DNA of 64,000 nucleotides, taken from Pseudomonas cremoricolorata DSM 17059 = NBRC 16634 (GTDB lineage Bacteria; Pseudomonadota; Gammaproteobacteria; Pseudomonadales; Pseudomonadaceae). A model generated the notes under the pieces. It saw nothing but the letters and a program-made list of their open reading frames with translations, did no database searches and was not told where the DNA came from. The DNA lies in NCBI RefSeq assembly GCF_000425745.1, contig NZ_AUEA01000008.1, positions 186,001-250,000 on the forward strand, read 5' to 3'. Position numbers and translations under genes: made by a program. Below, in pieces: positions 54,348 through 64,000 of the stretch (position 1 is its first letter; each line of letters begins with the position of its first letter).

Positions 54348-56273
54348 ATGGGCAAAATCATCGGTATCGACCTGGGGACCACCAACTCGTGCGTCTCCAT
54401 CCTCGAAAACGGTAAGGTCAAGGTCATCGAAAACGCCGAAGGCGCGCGCACCACGCCGTCGATCGTCGCTTACGCCAATGACGGCGAAATCCTCGTCGGT
54501 CAGTCGGCCAAGCGTCAGGCAGTGACCAACCCGCAGAACACCCTGTTCGCGGTCAAGCGTCTGATCGGCCGTCGCTTCGAAGAAGATGTCGTGCAGAAAG
54601 ACATCAAGCTGGTCCCTTACAAAATCGTCAAGGCCAACAACGGTGACGCCTGGGTCGAAGCCTCCGGTAAGGAAATGGCGCCGCCGCAAATCAGCGCCGA
54701 AGTCCTGAAGAAGATGAAGAAGACCGCCGAAGACTACCTCGGCGAGGCTGTTACCGAAGCGGTGATCACCGTTCCGGCCTACTTCAACGACAGCCAGCGT
54801 CAGGCCACCAAGGATGCCGGTCGCATCGCCGGTCTCGACGTCAAGCGCATCATCAACGAGCCGACCGCTGCCGCCCTTGCCTACGGCATGGACAAAGCCA
54901 AGGGTGACCACACCGTCATCGTCTACGACCTGGGCGGCGGTACCTTCGACGTATCGGTCATCGAAATCGCTGAAGTCGACGGCGAGCACCAGTTCGAAGT
55001 ACTGGCTACCAACGGCGACACCTTCCTGGGTGGCGAAGACTTCGACATGCGCCTGATCGACTACCTCGTCGACGAGTTCAAGAAAGAGTCCGGCATGGAC
55101 CTGAAGAACGATCCCCTGGCCCTGCAGCGTCTGAAAGAAGCTGCCGAAAAAGCCAAGATCGAGCTGTCCTCGGCCCAGTCGACCGACGTCAACCTGCCGT
55201 ACATCACTGCCGATGCAAGCGGTCCGAAGCACTTGAACGTCAAGATCAGCCGCGCCAAGCTCGAATCGCTGGTCGAAGATCTGGTCAAGCGCACCATCGA
55301 GCCTTGCCGCATCGCACTGAAAGATGCCGGTATCGACGCCAGCAAGATCAACGACGTGATTCTGGTCGGTGGCCAGACCCGTATGCCGCTGGTGCAGAAA
55401 TCGGTTGCCGACTTCTTCGGCAAGGAAGCACGCAAGGACGTCAACCCGGACGAAGCCGTGGCCATGGGTGCTGCGATTCAGGGCGCCGTTCTGGCCGGTG
55501 ATGTCAAAGACGTTCTGCTGCTCGACGTCAGCCCGCTGACCCTGGGTATCGAAACCATGGGCGGTGTGATGACCGCGCTGATCGAGAAGAACACCACCAT
55601 TCCGACCAAGAAGTCGCAGGTGTTCTCCACGGCCGATGACAACCAAGGCGCGGTGACCATCCACGTGCTGCAGGGTGAGCGCAAGCAAGCGGCGCAGAAC
55701 AAGTCGCTGGGCAAGTTCGACCTGGCCGATATTCCGCCAGCACCGCGCGGTGTGCCGCAGATCGAAGTGACCTTCGACATCGACGCCAACGGCATTCTGC
55801 ACGTCGGCGCCAAAGACAAGGCAACCGGCAAGACCCAGTCGATCGTGATCAAGGCCAACTCCGGTCTGTCCGACGACGAAATCGACCGCATGGTGCGTGA
55901 TGCCGAGGCCAACGCCGAGGAAGACCGCAAGTTCGAAGAACTGGCCGCTGCCCGCAACCAGGGTGATGCGCTGGTGCACTCGACTCGCAAGATGGTCGCT
56001 GATGCTGGCGACAAGGTCAGCGCTGACGAGAAGAGCGCCATCGAAGCTGCGGTTGCAGCGCTGGAAGTGGCTGTCAAAGGCACCGACAAGGCAGAGATCG
56101 ACGCCAAGGTCGAAGAGCTGTCCAAGGTCTCTGCACCTGTCGCTCAGAAGATGTACGCCGAGCAGCAGGGCGAGCAGCCTCAGGGCGGCGCGCAGCAGGC
56201 AGAGCCTGAGGCCAAGCATGACGACGTGGTCGACGCCGAGTTCGAAGAAGTGAAAGACAACAACAAGCAGTAA
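54348..56273 (+). CDS. dnaK: DnaK, Hsp70 chaperone
   Basis: 641 residues. The ATPase domain starts [23 protein letters not shown] and contains [37 protein letters not shown] and [11 protein letters not shown]. The substrate-binding domain has [20 protein letters not shown] and the C-terminal tail ends with the conserved [11 protein letters not shown]. It folds and protects client proteins in the cytoplasm with DnaJ and GrpE, and in E. coli-type systems restrains RpoH. A long antisense open frame covers the whole gene and is a by-product of its codon usage. A weak hairpin follows the stop. Confidence 0.98.
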   Translation: MGKIIGIDLGTTNSCVSILENGKVKVIENAEGARTTPSIVAYANDGEILVGQSAKRQAVTNPQNTLFAVKRLIGRRFEEDVVQKDIKLVPYKIVKANNGDAWVEASGKEMAPPQISAEVLKKMKKTAEDYLGEAVTEAVITVPAYFNDSQRQATKDAGRIAGLDVKRIINEPTAAALAYGMDKAKGDHTVIVYDLGGGTFDVSVIEIAEVDGEHQFEVLATNGDTFLGGEDFDMRLIDYLVDEFKKESGMDLKNDPLALQRLKEAAEKAKIELSSAQSTDVNLPYITADASGPKHLNVKISRAKLESLVEDLVKRTIEPCRIALKDAGIDASKINDVILVGGQTRMPLVQKSVADFFGKEARKDVNPDEAVAMGAAIQGAVLAGDVKDVLLLDVSPLTLGIETMGGVMTALIEKNTTIPTKKSQVFSTADDNQGAVTIHVLQGERKQAAQNKSLGKFDLADIPPAPRGVPQIEVTFDIDANGILHVGAKDKATGKTQSIVIKANSGLSDDEIDRMVRDAEANAEEDRKFEELAAARNQGDALVHSTRKMVADAGDKVSADEKSAIEAAVAALEVAVKGTDKAEIDAKVEELSKVSAPVAQKMYAEQQGEQPQGGAQQAEPEAKHDDVVDAEFEEVKDNNKQ

Positions 56274-56296
56274 TCCCTGCAAGTTGTCGGTCAGCG

Positions 56297-56314
56297 CACC
56301 GCCTGCGGGCGGTG
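56297..56314 (+). terminator. Hairpin after dnaK
   Basis: CACCGCC-TGCG-GGCGGTG hairpin 24 nt after the dnaK stop, with no T-run; it may only attenuate read-through into dnaJ. Confidence 0.4.
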
Positions 56315-56333
56315 AGCTGATAGGATGTCGCCG

Positions 56334-56353
56334 CGCGGGGGCTTGCTCCCGCG
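56334..56353. repeat. REP-like palindrome between dnaK and dnaJ
   Basis: CGCGGGGGCTTGCTCCCGCG resembles the GGGCTTGCxCGC core of Pseudomonas repetitive extragenic palindromes. Confidence 0.5.
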
Positions 56354-56488
56354 TTGGCGTGTCTGGAATACGAGAATTTTTTACAGCATCTGTCTGGGCG
56401 CTTAAGTACGTGGCGGCAGGTGCTTGCTTGCGGCACGGCGCGATCTGCGCAGAGGTTTGCCGAACGCCCTCAAGAGTGCAAATGACTT

Positions 56489-57613
56489 ATGGCAAAGCGT
56501 GATTATTACGAGGTTCTGGGTGTCGAGCGCGGCGCCAGTGAAGCCGATCTCAAGAAGTCCTATCGCCGCCTGGCGATGAAGTTCCACCCCGACCGCAATC
56601 CTGGGGACAAAGAAGCTGAAGACTCCTTCAAAGAGGCCAACGAGGCCTACGAAGTGCTGTCCGATGCGAGCAAGCGTGCCGCGTACGATCAGTACGGTCA
56701 TGCCGGCGTCGATCAGAGCGCGGGCGGTGGCCAGGGCTTTGGCGGCGCCAACTTCTCCGACATCTTCGGCGATGTCTTCAGCGACTTCTTCGGCGGTGGC
56801 GGCCGTGGCGGCGGACGCGGTGGCGCACAGCGCGGCAGCGACCTGCGCTACACGCTGGAACTGAACCTGGAAGAAGCCGTGCGCGGCACCACCGTCAGTA
56901 TCCGTGTGCCGACACTGGTCAACTGCACGCCGTGCGATGGTTCGGGTTCCAAGAAAGGCTCGACGCCAAGCACCTGCCCGACCTGTGGCGGTATTGGTCA
57001 GGTACGCATGCAGCAAGGCTTCTTCTCGGTGCAGCAGACCTGCCCGCGCTGCCATGGCCAGGGCAAGATCATCACCGATCCGTGCCCGGCGTGCCACGGC
57101 GAAGGCCGTGTCGAAGAATACAAGACGCTGTCGGTCAAAGTGCCGCCAGGGGTCGATACCGGTGACCGCATTCGCTTGTCCGGCGAAGGCGAAGCCGGTG
57201 CTCACGGTGGGCCTACCGGTGATCTGTACGTGGTGATCAGTGTGCGCGAGCACGCGATCTTCCAGCGCGACGGCAAGCACCTGTACTGCGAAGTGCCGAT
57301 CAGCTACACCGAGGCTGCCCTGGGTGGCGAGCTGGAAGTGCCGACCCTCGATGGTCGGGTCAAGCTGCGCATCCCTGAAGGTACGCAAACCGGCAAGCAA
57401 TTCCGTCTGCGCGGCAAGGGCGTGGCGCCGGTACGCGGTGGTGGTGCGGGCGATCTGTTGTGCCGTGTGGCGGTCGAGACCCCGGTCAACCTCAGTCGTC
57501 GCCAGCGCGAACTGCTCGAAGAACTGCGTGATTCGCTGGAAGGCGACAGCTCGCATTCGCCCAAGGCCAGTGGCTGGTTCGAAGGTGTGAAGCGCTTCTT
57601 CGGCGACCTCTGA
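56489..57613 (+). CDS. dnaJ: DnaJ, Hsp40 co-chaperone
   Basis: 374 residues. The J domain holds the HPD motif (KFHPDRNPG near 33), followed by a Gly/Phe-rich linker (about 75-115). Four zinc-finger repeats follow: [24 protein letters not shown] and CPACHGEG (about 145-210). The C-terminal substrate-binding domain ends in a basic tail. It delivers clients to DnaK and stimulates its ATPase. It follows grpE and dnaK in the heat-shock operon and is followed after 15 bp by dapB. Confidence 0.97.
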   Translation: MAKRDYYEVLGVERGASEADLKKSYRRLAMKFHPDRNPGDKEAEDSFKEANEAYEVLSDASKRAAYDQYGHAGVDQSAGGGQGFGGANFSDIFGDVFSDFFGGGGRGGGRGGAQRGSDLRYTLELNLEEAVRGTTVSIRVPTLVNCTPCDGSGSKKGSTPSTCPTCGGIGQVRMQQGFFSVQQTCPRCHGQGKIITDPCPACHGEGRVEEYKTLSVKVPPGVDTGDRIRLSGEGEAGAHGGPTGDLYVVISVREHAIFQRDGKHLYCEVPISYTEAALGGELEVPTLDGRVKLRIPEGTQTGKQFRLRGKGVAPVRGGGAGDLLCRVAVETPVNLSRRQRELLEELRDSLEGDSSHSPKASGWFEGVKRFFGDL

Positions 57614-58435
<822 letters not shown>

Positions 58436-58438
58436 ACG

Positions 58439-58474
58439 AGCGTTGCAGGGGCGGCCGGCCTGGTCGCTCCTACA
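58439..58474. repeat. Degenerate REP-like element after dapB
   Basis: GGGGCGGCCGGCC followed by TGGTCGCTCCTACAA; the GCTCCTACA end is typical of P. putida-type extragenic palindromes. Confidence 0.45.
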
Positions 58475-58537
58475 ACTTTGCATCAGTTTTAGTTCCCCTC
58501 CCCGTAGACCAAAAAGCACTTTTTCTGTAAGCTGCAG

Positions 58538-58614
58538 CTTTAGTGTGTTCACTAAAAGCGCGCAGAATAATTCAGCATAGAAGCGGGGTGACGTGTCCAT
58601 ACGTCACTCCGCTT
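58538..58614 (+). promoter_or_regulatory. carA leader with two strong hairpins (possible attenuator)
   Basis: The first hairpin pairs CTTTAGTG with CACTAAAG (58,538-58,557). The second pairs AAGCGGGGTGACGT with ACGTCACTCCGCTT (58,581-58,614) and is followed by TTTTTT-rich sequence, the form of an intrinsic terminator. It ends 50 nt before the carA start, so it is either the distal dapB terminator or an attenuator of carAB. The carAB promoter was not pinned down. Confidence 0.6.
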
Positions 58615-58664
58615 TTTTGCAACCTGCGATCGCCCTTTCCAGGCTTTTTTTACGGGAGGTCTTC

Positions 58665-59801
58665 TTGACTAAGCCAGCCATACTCGCCCTTGCCGATGGC
58701 AGCATTTTTCGCGGTGAAGCCATCGGTGCCGACGGACAGACCGTCGGAGAGGTGGTGTTCAACACCGCTATGACCGGCTACCAGGAAATTCTTACAGACC
58801 CTTCCTACGCCCAGCAGATCGTTACCCTGACCTACCCGCACATTGGCAACACCGGCACTACCCCGGAAGATGCCGAATCCGATCGCGTCTGGTCGGCCGG
58901 CCTGGTCATCCGTGACCTGCCACTGCTGGCCAGCAACTGGCGTAACAAGCAGTCGCTGCCTGATTACCTGAAGGCCAACAACGTCGTGGCCATCGCCGGT
59001 ATCGACACCCGTCGCCTGACCCGAATCCTGCGTGAGAAGGGCGCTCAGAACGGTTGCATCCTGGCCGGTGACAACATCAGCGAAGAAGCCGCCATCGCCG
59101 CCGCCCGCAGTTTCCCGGGCCTCAAGGGCATGGACCTGGCCAAAGTGGTGTCCACCAAAGAGCGCTACGAGTGGCGCTCCAGCGTCTGGAGCCTGAAGAC
59201 CGACAGTCACCCGACCCTGGAAGCCTCCGAGCTGCCGTATCACGTGGTGGCCTTCGACTACGGCGTGAAGCTGAACATCCTGCGCATGCTGGTCGCCCGC
59301 GGCTGCCGCGTCACTGTCGTGCCGGCGCAAACCCCGGCCAGTGAAGTGCTCGCGCTCAACCCCGATGGCGTGTTCCTGTCCAACGGCCCTGGTGATCCCG
59401 AGCCTTGCGACTATGCCATCCAGGCGATCAAGGACGTGCTGGAAACCGAGATTCCGGTCTTTGGCATCTGCCTCGGTCACCAGCTGTTGGCCCTGGCTTC
59501 CGGCGCCAAGACCGTGAAGATGGGTCACGGCCACCACGGCGCCAACCACCCGGTCCAGGACCTGGACACCGGTGTGGTGATGATCACCAGCCAGAACCAC
59601 GGCTTCGCCGTCGATGAAGCGACCCTGCCGGGCAACGTTCGAGCGATCCACAAATCGCTGTTCGATGGCACCCTGCAAGGCATCGAGCGCACTGACAAGA
59701 GCGCTTTCAGCTTCCAGGGTCACCCTGAAGCCAGCCCAGGGCCGACCGACGTCGCGCCGCTGTTCGATCGTTTCATCGATGCCATGGCCAAGCGCCGCTG
59801 A
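58665..59801 (+). CDS. carA: CarA, carbamoyl-phosphate synthase small subunit
   Basis: 378 residues. The start is taken as TTG at 58,665 ([20 protein letters not shown]), preceded by GGGAGG; this gives the usual Pseudomonas length and starts where the family starts. The small-subunit domain contains [26 protein letters not shown]. The class I glutaminase domain has the catalytic Cys in [13 protein letters not shown] and the His/Glu pair in [11 protein letters not shown]. It hydrolyses glutamine and channels ammonia to CarB for arginine and pyrimidine synthesis. A strong hairpin leader precedes it. Confidence 0.96.
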   Translation: MTKPAILALADGSIFRGEAIGADGQTVGEVVFNTAMTGYQEILTDPSYAQQIVTLTYPHIGNTGTTPEDAESDRVWSAGLVIRDLPLLASNWRNKQSLPDYLKANNVVAIAGIDTRRLTRILREKGAQNGCILAGDNISEEAAIAAARSFPGLKGMDLAKVVSTKERYEWRSSVWSLKTDSHPTLEASELPYHVVAFDYGVKLNILRMLVARGCRVTVVPAQTPASEVLALNPDGVFLSNGPGDPEPCDYAIQAIKDVLETEIPVFGICLGHQLLALASGAKTVKMGHGHHGANHPVQDLDTGVVMITSQNHGFAVDEATLPGNVRAIHKSLFDGTLQGIERTDKSAFSFQGHPEASPGPTDVAPLFDRFIDAMAKRR

Positions 59802-59908
59802 GCATCCTGCTTCGAGGCCCCGGACCGACTTGCGTCGTGTCCGGCAGCGCCTGACCCAAGATTGTTCAAGACGGCTTGCCGACTGACCCGCGGATTTGAG
59901 TGACAACC

Positions 59909-63126
<3,218 letters not shown>

Positions 63127-63130
<4 letters not shown>

Positions 63131-63609
63131 GCATTACCAAATATCCAATGACCGTCCAGGGCGCTCGCGCCCTGGAAGCGGAGCACCTTCATCTGACCAA
63201 GACCGAGCGTCCTCGTCTGAGTCAGGCGATTGGTGAAGCCCGCGAGCTGGGCGATCTCAAGGAAAACGCCGAGTACCATTCTGCCCGTGAAGAGCAGGGC
63301 ATGGTCGAGGCGCGCATTCGTGATATCGAAGGTCGCCTGCAGAACTCTGTAGTAATCGACGTGACCACCATCGCTCATACCGGCAAGGTCATTTTCGGCA
63401 CCACCGTCGAGTTGGAAAACACCGAAACCGGTGATCAGGTGACTTATCAGATCGTTGGCGAGGATGAAGCTGACGTGAAGAAAGGCAAGCTGTCGAGCGG
63501 TGCACCGATCGCCCGCGCCATCATTGGCAAGGAAGAAGGTGACACGGTTGTCGTGAAGACGCCGAACGGTACGGTCGAGTACGAGATTGTCGAAGTCAAA
63601 CACATCTGA
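63127..63609 (+). CDS. greA: GreA, transcript cleavage factor
   Basis: 160 residues. The N-terminal coiled coil carries [29 protein letters not shown] with the acidic tip (DLKENAEY), followed by the C-terminal globular domain ([28 protein letters not shown] ... [17 protein letters not shown]). GreA rescues backtracked RNA polymerase by stimulating RNA cleavage. The ATG overlaps the carB stop (ATGA), so it belongs to the carA-carB-greA operon described in Pseudomonas. A GGCGCC-TGCG-GGCGCC hairpin follows the stop. Confidence 0.97.
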
Positions 63610-63640
63610 CCGGCGCCTGCGGGCGCCTTCCCTCGAGGGG

Positions 63641-64000
63641 ATCCTCTGGCAGCTGGCCCAGGTATTCTGGGTCGGCGGCTTGTGGGTGTTCCACGTCGGG
63701 CTGGTGCCTGCGCTCAAGGTGTCGGGCTTGGCGCCGTTGCTGGTGCAGGACATCGCTGCGCAGATCGACCGCTGGTTGATCGGCGTGGCGCTGCTCGGGC
63801 TGCTCACGCAGCTGGCTGTATTGGCGAGGGTAGAGGGACTGAGCGCCTGGTGGCGACAGTTTCGCGGGCAGATGCTACTGCTGGGGCTGGGGGCGTGCGT
63901 GAGTTACTACACGTTGCGCTACGGCATCTCGGTGGGTGAACGCTGGCAGATGTTCTGCTTTTTGGTGCTGGGCTTCTCCGGCATCGTGCTGGTGGCCCAG
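63641..64000 (+). CDS. DUF4149-type membrane protein, runs off the window
   Basis: The frame ILWQLAQVFWVGGLWVFHVGLVPALKVSGLAPLLVQDIAAQIDRWLIGVALLGLLTQLAVLARVEG and the following hydrophobic segments fit the small DUF4149 inner-membrane proteins found after greA in pseudomonads. No ATG or GTG lies at the expected place; the true start is probably a rare codon near 63,617-63,641 and is uncertain. The C-terminus is outside the window. The function is unknown. Confidence 0.65.
   Translation, partial: MLWQLAQVFWVGGLWVFHVGLVPALKVSGLAPLLVQDIAAQIDRWLIGVALLGLLTQLAVLARVEGLSAWWRQFRGQMLLLGLGACVSYYTLRYGISVGERWQMFCFLVLGFSGIVLVAQ

Noticed and set aside
54327..56282. Very long antisense open frame (651 codons) opposite dnaK
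   Set aside because: It mirrors dnaK codon usage (GC-rich third positions) and has no family motifs; dnaK itself is certain.
59900..59908. GTG start three codons upstream for carB
   Set aside because: The conserved N-terminus begins at MPKRTDIKS; the upstream codons are not family sequence.

Overview
The window is chromosomal DNA from a fluorescent Pseudomonas, most likely the P. putida group. The evidence is a pyoverdine locus, a conserved core block in the order tmRNA - lactate utilisation (lld) - smpB - ratA / bamE / fur / recN / grpE-dnaK-dnaJ - dapB - carA-carB-greA that matches what I recall of P. putida gene order, generally GC-rich coding sequence, and a tmRNA tag reading ANDENFEAEYALAA. 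No database search was possible; all family names come from motifs and remembered family features.

Layout. (1) 1-11.8 kb: end of a pyoverdine cluster on the minus strand, with pvdO, pvdE, a two-module NRPS and the start of a second NRPS. Three separate TAAAT-N16-CGT boxes, the PvdS-type iron-starvation promoter motif, precede pvdO, pvdE and the NRPS. The two complete modules read out as (D-)Gln followed by Dab. (2) 11.9-24 kb: metabolic and regulatory genes. These include a DUF1348 protein, a membrane protein with a sorbosone-dehydrogenase-like lipoprotein, a CitMHS transporter / RraA-like aldolase / DUF1932-type dehydrogenase operon with a textbook sigma-54 promoter facing a PrpR-type activator, and an OmpR-type two-component pair converging on a siderophore receptor gene. 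(3) 24-41.8 kb: accessory DNA next to ssrA. It holds an HNH endonuclease, two copies in opposite orientation of a small-protein gene pair with a shared structured RNA leader that resembles C4 antisense RNA, a membrane protein with a truncated copy of that leader, and a frameshifted Mrr-type endonuclease. Then, between a putative att repeat at 29,058 and the 3' end of ssrA, comes an integrated element. The element carries a three-gene methyltransferase-helicase-GIY-YIG operon, an Xre/ImmA-IrrE toxin-antitoxin-like pair, a tyrosine recombinase with an internal stop, and a broken DUF3987 gene. (4) 41.8-64 kb: core genome.

How the parts work together. The left end makes and matures an exported siderophore under iron control, and fur lies at 51.3 kb. 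The sigma-54 operon looks like a small regulon for uptake and cleavage of a tri- or dicarboxylic acid. The ssrA-proximal island is a defence-type element that looks immobilised, because its recombinase and a second element gene are both disrupted. The lld genes form a GntR-controlled lactate operon. The right end holds ribosome rescue, outer-membrane assembly, iron regulation, DNA repair, the heat-shock operon and lysine/pyrimidine/arginine biosynthesis.

The best candidates for something undescribed are the split restriction-like operon at 29.6-35.6 kb, the interleaved-stem leader RNA present in two covarying copies plus one deleted copy, and the sigma-54 carboxylate operon.
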